Origin: Gautieria morchelliformis
Lineage: Eukaryota > Basidiomycota > Agaricomycetes > Gomphales > Gomphaceae
DNA length: 64,000 nt
Reading direction: 5' to 3'
Assembly: GCA_015179125.1 (NCBI GenBank)
Contig: WHVA01000117.1
Location: 186,001-250,000 of the forward strand
Shown here: one piece after another, positions 1 through 11,017 of the stretch
Numbering within the stretch: the first letter of the stretch is position 1
Layout: each line of letters begins with the position of its first letter
Made by a program: the position numbers and the translations under genes
Notes under the pieces: model-generated
What the model saw: only the letters and a program-made list of their open reading frames with translations
The model's database searches: none
Told to the model about the DNA's origin: nothing

Positions 1-1
1 A

Positions 2-1132
2 CGAAAAGGTCTCTACGGACTTAAACAGTCAGGGTGTCAGTGGAACAAGACGCTAGACAAGGCGATGGTCTCACACGGCTTCACTCGTAACCCGGTCGAC
101 CACTGCATATACAGCCGCTCAACCGAGCTCGGGAGTTCCGTCGTAGTAATACACACCGACGACATGGCCGCCGCTGCCAGCAGCAACACCGAGCTCGACG
201 CGATCGTAAGTGACCTTCGCTCCGACATAGATATCACTGACCTGGGTGACATCCGCTGGATGCTCGGCATCGAGATCTCCCGCAACCGGAACACGAGAAC
301 TATATCCCTAAGCCAATCCGCGTATATTGAGCGCATCGTAAAATGTTTCAACCTCGAGACAGCCCACCCCATGTGGACTCCGCTCAATACCGCTGCCAAA
401 GATCTCTCCCCAGCCCAGTCACCTACGTCCCCCGACGAGATCGCCGCGATGTCCAAAGCACCATACCACGCCGCCATAGGATCCATGATGTACGCGTCCA
501 TGTGCACCTGTCCCGACATCACATTCTCCGTCAATCGCCTCTCGCAATTTGCCATGAATCCCGGGGTGCCACACTGGAATGCTGTAAAACATGTCCTGAC
601 ATACCTGAACGCTACACACACCTACCGCCTCACTCTCGGCGGTACCTTCCCACACATCTCCCTAACCGGCTCTGCCAACTCTGATTACGCCTCTGACACC
701 GGTAGCAGGAGATCTGTGTCAGGCTACGCATTCTTTCTCGGTGTCGGCGCTGTTACCTGGAGCTCCAAAAAGCAAACATCTGTGACAACATCAAGCTGTG
801 AGGCCAAATACTCATCAGCCTGTCACACATCGAAGGAGGCTGTTTGGCTTTGGAACCTCCTAGAGCTCCTAGGTCACAAGCAAAACACCCCCACTCGCAT
901 CCAAAGCGATAACATGGGCACTGTATCCATCATTAAAGATCCCTCCTACCATGCACGATCAAAACATTTTGACGTCCAACACCACTATGTTCGTGAACGT
1001 GTCCACGAAGGGGACGTCGATTTCTATCATGTATCTACCTCTAACATGATCGCTGACATCCTCACGAAGGCCTTACCTAGACCCACTCATGACAAACTGA
1101 TGAAACTTCTCGGCATCCACTCGAACCCCTGA
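2..1132 (+). CDS. Ty1/Copia pol, C-terminal part (reverse transcriptase end and RNase H), 5' truncated by window
   Basis: The reading frame is open from base 2 and ends at TGA 1132, so the true start lies outside the window. The first residues read KGLYGLKQSG, the conserved Copia RT block. The active-site block reads IHTDDM, where most Copia RTs have YVDD; D-D is kept. A G-ATWSSKKQ block and the C-terminal DILTKALPRP motif mark the RNase H end of Copia pol. The product copies element RNA into cDNA inside virus-like particles. An LTR follows 80 bp downstream. No stop or frameshift is visible, so this end could be functional. Assignment to Copia is secure; autonomy cannot be judged. Confidence 0.9.
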   Translation, partial: RKGLYGLKQSGCQWNKTLDKAMVSHGFTRNPVDHCIYSRSTELGSSVVVIHTDDMAAAASSNTELDAIVSDLRSDIDITDLGDIRWMLGIEISRNRNTRTISLSQSAYIERIVKCFNLETAHPMWTPLNTAAKDLSPAQSPTSPDEIAAMSKAPYHAAIGSMMYASMCTCPDITFSVNRLSQFAMNPGVPHWNAVKHVLTYLNATHTYRLTLGGTFPHISLTGSANSDYASDTGSRRSVSGYAFFLGVGAVTWSSKKQTSVTTSSCEAKYSSACHTSKEAVWLWNLLELLGHKQNTPTRIQSDNMGTVSIIKDPSYHARSKHFDVQHHYVRERVHEGDVDFYHVSTSNMIADILTKALPRPTHDKLMKLLGIHSNP

Positions 1133-1211
1133 CCCTCCTCTCCACTCCCCTGTTCTCTTCCCTTCTCTCCTATTCCTTTCCTGCTGTTCCCGTGTTTACA
1201 TCGAGGGGGGG

Positions 1212-1469
1212 TGTTGGAACTGCGATGTCATACGGTCCACATGGACCCACATACGTGTCGGCTTATCAGTTTCTAACCCCGCCGTCCCTCCTTTCCTCAG
1301 TCGTTCATGTCCATCTGAATGCCTGAGGTAAGAACATCCTATTCCGAGTACCAGTCTACCTTACTTACGCCATATCACCTGCACTGTAGCTAATCAGAGT
1401 GCAGGTAACAATAAAACAGTCGTTCATGTCCATCTGAACGCCTGAGCTAATCAGAGTGCAGATTCAACA
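1212..1469 (+). repeat. 3' LTR of the Copia element, with internal duplication
   Basis: It follows a polypurine run (about 1203-1211) and begins TGTTGGAAC and ends ATTCAACA. A segment of about 30 bp (CAGTCGTTCATGTCCATCTG) occurs twice, at 1299 and 1419, and GCTAATCAGAGTGCAG also occurs twice, so the LTR carries a tandem duplication of about 120 bp. The sequence right after the LTR is uninterrupted at 40422-40472, which gives an empty-site view of this insertion. Confidence 0.7.
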
Positions 1470-1520
1470 CAGTGACTATATGCTGAACGAAATGTGTCCC
1501 TGCCCTGAAGCCTTTTAGTC
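1470..1520 (+). repeat. dispersed repeat shared with 40422-40472
   Basis: About 50 bp are nearly identical to 40422-40472, including the shared run AAATGTGTCCCTGCCCTGAA. It marks the older sequence into which the Copia element inserted. Its own nature is unknown. Confidence 0.6.
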
Positions 1521-2379
1521 AATGGCTCAAGGGTCCATGTGATGTGTGACACATCACACACCCAATATGGCTCAGACCTTGCCTTGCTTTATCGTCCATC
1601 TATCCATGGAGACGGAGATGTGTAGGTGTGGTCGGTGCCGGAGAATGGATAAATAGAATCATCGGGATCACCGGTGAATAGTCACATCCTTCTGGTCCAT
1701 ATCTCCGTTCCCGCGCCCTATGCGCCCTTCCCCTTGTTCATTGCGTTCAGAATGACCAAAAATTCAGCAGGTCCGAGGTCACAGTGCAGGCTAAACGCAA
1801 GGAAGCGACCCTAGAGCGTGCTCTCAGCCTCAGCACTCTCAGATGGGAGCCGGTGTTGACAGGCATGAGAAACAATACAGACAGCCCAGTCACCGTGCAA
1901 CGCTGGGAAAGTGGCGAGGGTTGAGTGGAAACACTGTATGAGACTGAGTATAGATTATGGTAAGAAACCTCGAAGACAGTAGCGCACCGAGACGGAAAGG
2001 CACAAGGGGATTAAGGAGGGCGGCTGCACTGTCCAGGGTGTGCACACTACATGATAGTCAATTACACAACAATGCTGCCTGTCTGTGCACCATTGGCGCT
2101 ACCGATGTCACTGCTCACGTCTGCGTTGCACATACTAGTTTATGTCCGCTGTCAACGTGCAAACTGAAATCCTAGGGTAATTGCAAAGTGTCTCCCGTCG
2201 GACTCTTCGACTTCTTCGGCATTGTTTTGGGTGCGGTAACCTCCTGGATTCTTACAAGCCTCGTGGGGGTTGAGAAGGTGTCAGCAGTCCATGCCACGCG
2301 CGGCGTGGTGCGCTATTGTCAGCGATGCGTTGAATTAAAATTCACTGCCTGGTGAGATAGTATTTTTGGGCACAGACGA
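1521..2379. other. gene-poor sequence, nothing recognised
   Basis: There is no long open frame, no domain and no repeat I can name. A 72-codon frame at 1957-2175 has no supporting feature. Confidence 0.5.
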
Positions 2380-2394
2380 CATCAGGAAAAAGGC

Positions 2395-2610
2395 ATGGTG
2401 ATACGCAGTCCTACGCAGTCCCACGTAGGCGATGTAGGACCTATAGCCCTGTAGGACATTGCCCGTTTATGGAGCGTACCGTAGTTCGGGTGTAGTGCTG
2501 TAGGCCGGTGTAGGCCGGTGTAGCTGTCATGTAGGGCTACATAGCGCGCCCACAAGACTACATTAAGCCCTGTACCTCGATGTAACGGCGAGGTAGTTGC
2601 GCTGTAGCGC
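2395..2610. repeat. GTAGG/CTAC-rich interspersed short repeat
   Basis: The motif GTAGG or its complement recurs more than ten times in about 200 bp, with a tandem TGTAGGCCGG pair near 2509-2525. A similar block lies at 14415-14545, and both lie near a TATTTTTGGGC string (2359 and 14550). This looks like subterminal repeats of a DNA element, but no ends or transposase were found. Confidence 0.4.
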
Positions 2611-2904
2611 TATCCCGCGCGCCGTATTTCTTCAATTTGAGCTATTCTGGGATCAACTTCAATTGTTACATTTTTATGTTTGATTTGAGCTAGTTAGAGA
2701 GAATATATCACATATACGCGCGTGTACTATTCGCGACATGGCCCATGGGCAAATAAAGGCAATTGACCCCTCGATCCCCCCCAATTTCAATCCTCGTCGG
2801 ATGATTCAATAGCCTGCGCGGCCAGGGAGAACTTCGTCATGTTGATGTTTGGCTTCGGGTCATCTTGCAAGATCGGCAGGCGAGCATGCACTGCAGAAAG
2901 CGCC

Positions 2905-3140
2905 GGCACCTAAAAATCAGATGAAAAGGAACTTGAGTTTCAGTACAAAACCAGCTAAAAATCAGTGCTCAAGCACTGATTTTTAGCTCCCGAAGCGTTC
3001 TCGGCCCCTTTGACCATGAACTGATTTCTAGTAGTGAAAATGTCCCACTTTGCACTGTTTTTTTAGCTCAAAATGAACTGAATTCTAGCTTGTTTAGGGC
3101 TAATAATAAGTACATTCAGAACTACTTTTTAGGTACAGAC
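2905..3140. repeat. array of AT-rich hairpins, left block
   Basis: Variants of CTAAAAATCAGT recur in both orientations. A perfect palindrome with 16-nt arms and a 2-nt loop lies at 2954-2987. A TTTAGGTACAG string near 3128 is repeated in inverted orientation at the inner edge of the right block (about 5773-5783). Together the blocks look like the subterminal regions of a decayed DNA element of about 3 kb. Confidence 0.45.
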
Positions 3141-3840
3141 ATCATTGCCTAGCAAGAGCTCGGGGTGTGCGTACCTGAACCAATACAGGACCACAACAGG
3201 ACGGACATACAGAGATAAAGTCATAATGAAACCGCAGGCGAGTGGCCAAACTGGGTACGTTTCATCCTTTCTAATGGGCACATGCAAATGGAACGATACC
3301 TGAATCACACTTCGTTCAATATGCATCCCATAATGTAACAGACAACATACCAGGCATACTGCACCGAGACAACAGATGCACACAACCAGATCGACTGGAC
3401 ATCGTATCAGCACGGTCGCGGCTCATGACATAAAATATGATATGAGCACATACCGATATTGCTGACAACACCGTGCGGAGGACATTTGGCTGCAGAGATA
3501 TAGGCTCGATCTGCACGAGCTGCCCCAGTCCAGCGATGCCCCAGATATATGAGCAGCGCATTCGATGGCATCGTCTGTGCAAGCCTGTTCTGGAATATAT
3601 CATCCGTGTGGACTGCAGGCAATTAGTGAGGAATACCTCCGCTCAGACTCGGCACAGGACTCACCAAGCCAGAGGTAGTGCTGATAAACCTCACCAAGCA
3701 ACTTACTCGCGACACAGGGCAAAGCTATGTGATCAGACGGGCAGTGGTGAGACTTTCACTGTATTCAAGTCTCCATGAAAGAGATTTTCGTGGGAGTGTA
3801 CGAGGACTACAATGTAGACGTGATGCTGGTCTAATGTGAA

Positions 3841-4722
3841 GGCATCATGATGGGTAACGTGAATTTATGTGTCTTAATGATTCCAGAAGCAGATTTCTTG
3901 TGTTTCTTCGTCTGAATATTTGAGCGAAGCGCTTGCCGTGATGGTACGTGCTATATCACACCTGGCGATATCATCAGTAGTAGGCCAGTTTCCTGAAGGT
4001 TTGCAGCTGGATTGATATGGTGCGGTTGTGGATATATACCGGATCCGGAGAAGAGAGCATTGTATTTGGATTTCAGCGGAGGCCTGGATACTGAAAGAGA
4101 TGCATTTTAATAGCAAGCGGATAAACCACAGAATGAATGTCTGTGTCGAGCATGTTTTTAGTGTGAGGACGACAATGACGCTGCGAGGTTGAGGTACGAA
4201 GTGATGATCTGTAAAATGCCTGGCTGCATATATGAGGTGTGCAGTATGAGAATGTCAGAAATGGCATCTATTACAAACGATGGATCTCACATGTGTTTAT
4301 TTCGATCATTGATCGACGAAGACTTGTCCTCAACGAGTCCGGGCCAGGAACCTGAAGTGATTCGTTGTAAGGATCATCAGCAGTATATGAGTATGAGGCC
4401 GGAATAACTTGGGAGAGCGGAACCGGAGGTGTATTATTTAGTACGGGCTAATCCAGATGATCGGTATTGGTATCAGTATCAGTCATGCACGAGGCATATA
4501 TTATGTGCAGAGGGGATTGGACGAGCGTTAGAAGACAAAGCACAGTCAAGAGATTATAAGAATTTCGAACAACCAGCGGAACTGCCTGGAGAATTGAACA
4601 CAAGCTGATGGAATGAGGAAGACAAACGACCTGACTTCAGAAAAAGCTATGAATCTCTGGAGGCATCCGAGAAGAATCACCTTATGCTGCGGCTAGCTCT
4701 CCCACAGCGGGAACTCCAGTGA
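3841..4722 (+). pseudogene. decayed Cys-containing reading frame, function unknown
   Basis: One frame (codons starting at 3841) reads protein-like for nearly 300 codons but has about six to seven stops, fewer than half of what random sequence would give. Segments look coding, for example LVRANPDDRYWYQYQSCTRH (about 4439-4498) and NEEDKRPDFRKSYESLEASE after a TGA at 4606-4608. A Cys-rich stretch lies around 4138-4242. The stops at 4405 (TAA) and 4606 (TGA) are each one C-to-T change from CAA or CGA. I do not recognise the family. It lies between the two hairpin blocks, so it may be the relic of a gene carried by that element. A chance open stretch cannot be excluded. Confidence 0.3.
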
Positions 4723-5020
4723 TATACATGCTGCCAATTAGCTTCGCAGTGTTGGGGTGGTGGTGGTGCCGGTATAGTGGTGGTAGGAAGCAAGGAGCGT
4801 GGGAGCTACTTAGTAAGATGGCGGAGTATCAAATGACTCGCGAACAAAAAAAAAAGGTGATGTGAGCTTGACGAGAAACACTAGGCTAATGCTGTCTCCC
4901 GGTCGTGCTTGCAGCTTCTATCATTACGAATGTGGGGAAACGTATGCTCTCGCCACCCCATGGCTCGGCGCACTTGATGAAATTGTGAGCCTGGGGATGG
5001 AGGGCACAGGCAGGTGAAAG

Positions 5021-5731
5021 GTGTCTTGGAGTAGGAATTATATGTCCCCTCCCATTCTTCCCTCGCATTTCGCGCATCCTACACCATATACGGCCTCCGA
5101 TACCCTCACCCCCCTCCCAATATTCTACCATCGCTTCAGAACGTACTGCTCTACATGGAACCTCGAGCTATTTACCTCCAAAACTACAGCGCAGCCACCC
5201 CCGGTCCCCGTTCCCGCTTCGATTCGGGCTAACGTAGACAGCTCAGCGACTTCTCACACTCCCTCACGCTGCTCCTATGAGCTGCCAATTCATGCTCAAC
5301 GGAGTTGGGATGCAGGGAATTCTGTCTGCTGTAACGACAATACGAGAATGGTACGTATTTGACTCTTGACCCTCGGAGCTGTTGCCATTACTGATCGATC
5401 AAAGGTTCAATGACACTATTTCTCGTCGCTCACGCTGATTCCACAGTCCATCTTCCTCACGATCCGTCAAGGATTCCTCCACTCTTTGTTACCACCTGTT
5501 CCGGTGCCCAATGAAGTGGCTGTTGTGCAGCCTTGCTCAACTGGTGGGAAGGATGAAACCAGTGAGGTAACGACATACACAGAGACGAGGGTCTCTGTAG
5601 TGATCGATTTGCGTACCATGGAATGCGTCATCGGGAGCGTGAAGCGAGGAGGGAATGAATGGGGCATAGTGGACAGAAGCAGCGATTTCGCCAGGACGGT
5701 GTTTGTGGACCCGGAGATTGATCATGATTAG
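5021..5731 (+). CDS. putative two-exon gene, hypothetical
   Basis: Two open frames join in phase across a 96-nt intron (5351-5446; donor GTACGT, acceptor CCACAG). Exon 2 reads on as SIFLTIRQGF and ends at TAG 5729-5731 after a charged segment (about 80 residues). Both exons contain a PPVPVP string, perhaps a small internal repeat. No ATG lies near 5021, so the start or an upstream exon is uncertain. It lies just before the right hairpin block, so it may be a host gene or cargo of the same element. No domain recognised. Confidence 0.35.
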
Positions 5732-5770
5732 GTAAAAAAAATTTTTATTCATCATTGGACTTTGCATTTT

Positions 5771-5900
5771 TTCCTGTACCTAAATTTCAGTACTTGTATA
5801 GTACTGATTTTTAGTGCTGTATGAAATTATTTTTTGAGGACTAAATTTCAGTACAAATTGGTACTGTAATTTAGCTGTAGTGCAAGCGGAACTGAAATAT
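5771..5900. repeat. array of AT-rich hairpins, right block
   Basis: There are two imperfect palindromes: 5780-5813 (CTAAATTTCAGTAC, 7-nt spacer, then its near complement) and 5841-5874 (same arm, 6-nt spacer). The same CTAAA-TCAGT motif fills the left block at 2905-3140. GAACTGAAATATAGC at 5889 is a further half-site. Confidence 0.45.
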
Positions 5901-6749
5901 AGCGCTTATTCTTTCTACAGTGCATGCAATCTAGAGATAGCGCCCCAGGTCAAGGTGCTTTGTGAAGGGTTAATAACACAGAGAGACATACCTGCCATTA
6001 TCATGCAGATTCTCCTTTAATCGAGCGAGACTCTTTGCTGATTTCGCGCTAAAAGTTCGCCAGGCTTCCAGGGCCCTCGAAATCACGCGCCTTCGGTTTC
6101 CCTTTCCTGCTTCCCCCTCTCCTCCCAGTTGATCTCGTGCTCGGTCAGTCGCTTGGTTGTAAATGGCTATGTCAACATATCCATATGAAGTATTTGCAAA
6201 AATTTTACTTACATGTTTGTCTTGTGAAAGTGAGGTTTGTTTTTCATGACCGGGCTCCAGACTATTGAGAGTGCGTGGCCGCTTGTTGCCTGACGGCGTG
6301 GCATATTCATGCTGACAAACCCCTGGGTGGGTGGATGTTTGGGTATCTGTGTCAGTGAGGTCGTCGTACGACCGTTTGTGAGTTCGGTTTGGCTAGTAGC
6401 AATGAATGTTAGACTAGCAAGCGTGCACTCAATAAATATCACGTACATCCTCAACATTGTCCTGGTCCACCGTTGCATTGCGGGATGTTGTCTTTGGAGT
6501 TCTGTGGGGGCGTTCAGGCCCTGGAGCCGAAAGTATCTGGCGGTGTTTGCCTGGCATAACCTGGGTGATACGGGCTTGGCTCGTAATTGGTGAGCTCTGA
6601 GCAACCCCAGGCGGCCTCCGCAAGGTTTGCGAGGCTGAGGTGGAATAGGTGGCGAGGGGTGTAAACTGCTATTGATGGAAGCTGAGGCTCTCTGGCATGA
6701 TAAGTGGACACGAACCTCATCTTCAATAGCAACTTGCACTTCATTGATG
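5901..6749. other. no gene recognised; proline-rich frames on the minus strand
   Basis: The longest frame (6209-6781, minus) is low-complexity and overlaps two other open frames on the same strand, so none can be preferred. It may be the decayed continuation of the pseudogene at 6750-7352. Confidence 0.35.
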
Positions 6750-7352
6750 GAGTCTAAGGAGGGAAATATGAACGTGCACATCGTCCCACAGCGAAGGAAA
6801 TCACACCTATGCTCTCCCCACCATCCTCTGGGTCTGAGGAATCTGCGTCAAGATCGTCAAGGTACGCCTGTATGTCCTCAGTACTGAGGCCTGCAGCTAT
6901 CATGGATTCTATGGCTTTCCACTGCGTCTGCAATTTCACTTGGGCCGCTTCCTTCGCTTCAGCTTCTTTGGCGCGTCGTTCTCATGCTTGTTGAAGTTTC
7001 ACCATTTGGAGTTCTAGGGACAGGTCAGTGCACTAGAATTAGCATAACACACCAGGCACTTGCTCCACTCGCGTCCTTTTTCTGTCATCCCGTGAGTCAT
7101 GCCTTTGGTGCGAGACAAGTCTGTGTGCTCAGTGATGGCAGTGGCGTGGGTGCTTGTCTTTGGGGCATTATTCGTGAGGGGAGCTGCGGCCTTACCCATA
7201 TTCGGCTTTCTGGGGGCTGCACTGCGTGTAGGAAGTTGTCGCAGATCGATTTCTTGAAGGGCTCGGTGTTTCTGCTTCATCGTCGTGTGGAATCGAAGGC
7301 TGTGGTTTGATGCAAGTTGGCAACGAGGTGGTGGTTTGACGCAGGTTGGCAA
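6750..7352 (-). pseudogene. decayed gene with basic and helical N-terminal region, unknown family
   Basis: Read on the minus strand, an upstream frame (7352 to about 7014) runs into a second frame giving LELQMVKLQQA, a TGA stop near 6985, then ERRAKEAEAKEAAQVKLQTQ and a helical-acidic stretch (IESMIAAGLSTEDIQAYLDD, about 6866-6925). The stop is one C-to-T change from CGA (Arg), which suits the Lys/Arg-rich helix. The two frames are offset by one near 7020; this is a frameshift or a very short intron. I do not recognise the family; the layout suggests a DNA-binding or transposon-encoded protein. Confidence 0.35.
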
Positions 7353-7799
7353 CCGGTCACATGACTGGGGGTGACGGCGATCGTAGACCGAACAACCTGA
7401 CGTATGAAAAAAAAATTGTTATCAATATCATCTGACAAGACCCAATTATCGCGATTTAGTGGCGATAAAGAAGCCTGGCCTGTCTACATCTCTGTTGGCA
7501 ACATAGCTAAGTCTGTTCGTCGCCAAACATCTATCAAACGACTGAACTAAATAGGTTTACCAGGGTGGTATGTACGGCGGGCCTCTCATATCCATCGCCA
7601 ACCTGCGACACATACACGACAAAGAAGCCTTCCGGAAACTTCCATGTTGTAGTGTCAAGGATGATCTGGCGGTTGCGTAAAGCTTCGGTGAGAGTGAGTT
7701 GAGCAGCTCGACTGGCGCGCTCCAAATTGGAGATGACGACGACTTGAGGTCGTGTCCCGTGCTTCGAGGACGCAGCACGCTAGAGGGGGGGTGATGTCA

Positions 7800-7990
7800 G
7801 GGGACACCCTGTTTTCCATTTCCAGTTCCGACACCACACCCAGTTCCGACTCCATTTCCGACTCCGCTTCCGGTTCCGATTCCATCTCCGCCTCCGCTTT
7901 CGGAAATGATTCCGCTTCCGGGAGAACTTCCACCAGTTCTGTTCGCCTCGCCAGTTCCACTCCAATTTCCGACTTCCACTCTCAGAACAG
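7800..7990. repeat. TTCCGN hexamer-type microsatellite
   Basis: Irregular TTCCGA/TTCCGC/TTCCAC units repeat about 25 times. All six frames stay open here, which produces several meaningless ORFs. It lies at the start of a copy of repeat X. Confidence 0.75.
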
Positions 7991-8286
7991 TGTCGGAAAT
8001 CAAGTGACTCGCGTAATAGGTGGCATCAAGGGTCGATCAAGGGTCAGGGTGGTCAGGGAGATGCAGGGTTGATGGCGGGTGCCAAGTGTTGTCCCTGGCT
8101 GCGCAGCGTAGTATAATACGGGCTCGCTGACATTGGGGGTCCTTAGACTTTTCTCTTTGGATTTCCCCTTGTCAGGTGAGAATCCCCTCTCTTGTATGCT
8201 CTGTTCATTTATACATACTTTGGATTTCCGCTTGTCAGTTGTGTGGTAGTGTGATCTCCACAACCAGCTAGGGTTGCCCTTACACC
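7991..8286 (+). repeat. repeat X (probable Gypsy LTR) fragment, CpG-rich copy
   Basis: It is similar to 23700-24240 and to the inverted copy at 48180-48660: shared strings include TTCTCTTTGGATT, TACTTTGGATTT and CCCTTACAC in the same order. This copy keeps CpG where the others have TpG or CpA. It stops abruptly at about 8286 where chromovirus gag begins, a chimeric junction. Confidence 0.6.
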
Positions 8287-8465
8287 TTTGCCTTTGTTAC
8301 TAGGCTCGGCGGGGTCTGCGAGGGGTATCCCCGGGGACGGTGGTGAGTCGTCGGGGGCTTCCGAGAAACGTCATTGTTCTGATATACCCCGAAGGGTGCG
8401 AGAACGAGTCATCATGGACATAGTGAAGAAAAGGGATACGTAGGGTGTAAGCAGTCTGAAAATAC
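8287..8465 (-). pseudogene. chromovirus gag, N-terminal fragment
   Basis: The minus strand is nearly identical to the start of gag in the 42729-48024 element, including the start region MSMMTRSRTL and the acidic-proline stretch that follows. Only about 60 codons remain before the junction with repeat X. The self-priming site described for the full element is conserved here at about 8452-8463. Confidence 0.75.
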
Positions 8466-9010
8466 TGTTACGGTACGATCCATCGTAAGGTTGACCGAGA
8501 TCGGGAGCGAAACCTGAGGTAAGGTCCGAGGTTATGGGGCGAGGTTTGGATGGGGAAGTCGGAGAGGGACTTGGCTTCAGCTTATGTGCTGCGCCGACCC
8601 TACGCACGAGTCCCAACTTCGGAGGCAAATGAATAAGAGGCGAGTTTTGGCTTAAGAGGCGAGACTTAGAAACTAGCTAGGGATCGAAGGGATACGATAG
8701 TTGATTTTCAGACTGAGGAGTAGGAATTGCATACAATTATATACGGGCGAGGGTACGAATCAGGGGCGAACATATTAGTGGAGGTCAGGGCGAGGTCAGG
8801 GGACCGAGGTCAGGGCGAGGTAATATATGAATGATGCGTGATGGAGCGGAATCAGTAACTAAGGGGATACGGGCATGGGATCAAGGTCGGATATGAGCTC
8901 AAGCTCGGGCGTGGATAAGGATCATGTGTACTCAGGCACGAATATCACAAGGCTCGGGCTCGGAAGAAGGTTTTACCGGTAAGTAACCGGCCAAAGGCCG
9001 GGTCCTTACA
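8466..9010 (-). repeat. LTR of the Tf1/sushi-like chromovirus, minus orientation
   Basis: It runs from TGTAAGGACCCGG (complement of the 9010 end) to GTAACA (8466 end), and matches the two LTRs at 42729-43305 and 47462-48024. The partner LTR and the rest of the element are missing. Confidence 0.85.
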
Positions 9011-9020
9011 AGCTTTATAG

Positions 9021-9731
9021 ATGTCAGATGCCATGAGCGTATGGAGGGCAGAAACCCAAGGATCCATGTTATTGATTGGCAAATGTTCAACATTCCCAAA
9101 AAGCAAACTTCACTCAGGCCACTCTCTTCCTACAAAGCACTTGATCATTGTTCAGAAGGGAGGTCTCGGTGCAGGACAGCCTAGCTATGCTTATTGTGAG
9201 TGTGAATTGAATGAAGCTCCACCTAGCTCACATAATATTATTCATCCCAGGAGAGAGTGGAGACAGACAAGATGACAGACAGTTCCAATGAAGACGAGTA
9301 TCTTAGCCAACTTGACAAAGGTGCACATGCACTGTTAAACAATTATATGGACCCTCAATACGACCCTTGCATCAAAAATGAAGCAAATATCCTTTGAAGG
9401 CTGGCCGGTCACCCAGGCATGGCACAATGAATTAGACGCTGTGAAAGAGACACAGAACATCAATCTCCTTCCTGTGTATGACCTTGACCACACCATGATC
9501 TGGCCGAAAGATTACAAATGGTGCTTGCTGGGTGCCACTGTGGAACTTCATATTACATTGATTCATTACTTGATTGGCAAAAAAGGGAGTACATTGGTGG
9601 CTGACCTATGGGAGATGATAGTACTCCAGCCACCTCAAGGTCTGCCTCAGAGTCCAACAAAAAGGAGTTTACTAGCAGGGCCCTCGTCCACATCTCCAAA
9701 GAAACACCACCTGTCTGCAGCACCCAAGTAG
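9021..9731 (+). pseudogene. fragment of a multicopy basidiomycete hypothetical protein
   Basis: The frame at 9378-9731 contains NLLPVYDLD, a conserved-looking block, then a YKWCLLGATVELHITLIHY segment and a VADLWEMIVLQPP segment. From memory this arrangement (LPVYD...G..VEV.F.L.HY...AD...I.VL.PP) recurs in many repeated hypothetical proteins of mushroom genomes. Function unknown. The preceding frame (9021-9275) is separated by several stops and may be upstream coding sequence. No complete gene can be modelled. Confidence 0.45.
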
Positions 9732-11012
9732 GTTGCAATGCTAAGAACCCATGTCTGTACAGTATGCCTATCTACAGCACCAATGCTGCCTTGAAATCTG
9801 AGTATTCTTGCCAGAAAAGTATGTACACAATGAGGAGACTTGCAGAGTTCACAGGTAGATACTATTGCAAGCAAGGGTTCTGCTGAGCACAAGCCGGCCC
9901 TTCCTCTAATGATAAATGTGCAAGAAAATACGTGCCTTGTCTGTTATGTTGACACAGTCTGTGATAAAGAGGAGACCCTTTGCTAGATCCTGACTGAAAT
10001 GGAAGCCAGGCAGTGGAAGGAAGCCAATGAGAGTGGAATGTAGGGCCAGTTCTCCCCTGCCATCCAGTGAAGTTGAAACAGACCCACAGCAGAGGTAGTG
10101 AGCAGTTACAGCTCCATATGCACACATACTCTTATTGTCCCATAAGTCCATTGTAAGCGATATCTTCCTGACTGATTGCTAGTATACCAAGTGTGAGAGT
10201 TAGTATTCCTGTACAATTCATGAGATAAACTTACTGCTAGCTCCTTTTTGAGTTCTCTAAAGTTGTGATCCCAGGCCTTTCCAATTAAGTTGCAGATTGC
10301 AGTTCAGTGTGGGATATCACAGCTCAGTAGAGATTCTCTTAGCAGAAGTAAAAGGTCACAGAATTCAGGGCATTCAACAACATTAATGGACTAAATGTGA
10401 TACGTTATAAAAGGGCATTGTATCCCACATACCTGATCATCTGCAATGATCCAATTCACTAGGGCCACTTTAAAACAACAGTTGAGAAAGGTGGGCATAG
10501 CTCAGGCTGAGTCATCACTTTTGCATCACTTTTGGAAAGAGCCAGAAATTTTGTCTTGACCGGCCAACCTTTCTCATGGCAAGCTTCAAGATATTTATAT
10601 GCATGATGCGCTTCAATGTGTACGTGCAAAGAACCAGTGCTCATTGAAAGGGAATATTCCATGGGTGGACTGCAAAATCAAATTGTAAGAAATTATCAGA
10701 ATAACACAATAAAGTACTTTACTAGCATAGTTTGCAAATAGTCTTGATACCTTTACATTACCCTTAGTGAAAAATTCCCACATAGTAGCCGTGTAAGCTA
10801 AAGGATAGATGGGGAACTGCTGGGTGGTTCCCATGCAAGAACTATACAGTAGGTCTGTTATGACCATGCTGCTCAACCAACTCCACAACCTCCACACCAC
10901 TTCTGCACCACCTCTGACTCTATTCCACAACATCCCCAACCCTCAACCCTTGGTTCCCCTTGTTCTTTCTATAACCCCTTTCGACTTTATTCATCGGCCC
11001 TCCACACTTGAC
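9732..11012. other. no gene recognised
   Basis: Short frames only, on both strands, with no motif. One GT-AG pair could extend the preceding fragment, but no protein-like continuation follows. Confidence 0.45.
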
Positions 11013-11017
11013 CCTTA

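Noticed and set aside
37-621. 194-codon open frame on the minus strand
   Set aside because: Shadow of the Copia pol frame on the plus strand; no domain.
1957-2175. 72-codon plus-strand frame
   Set aside because: No motif, no splice context, and surrounded by repeat-like DNA.
7752-8072. Ser/Asp-rich ORFs across the TTCCG array
   Set aside because: Low-complexity hexamer repeat keeps every frame open.
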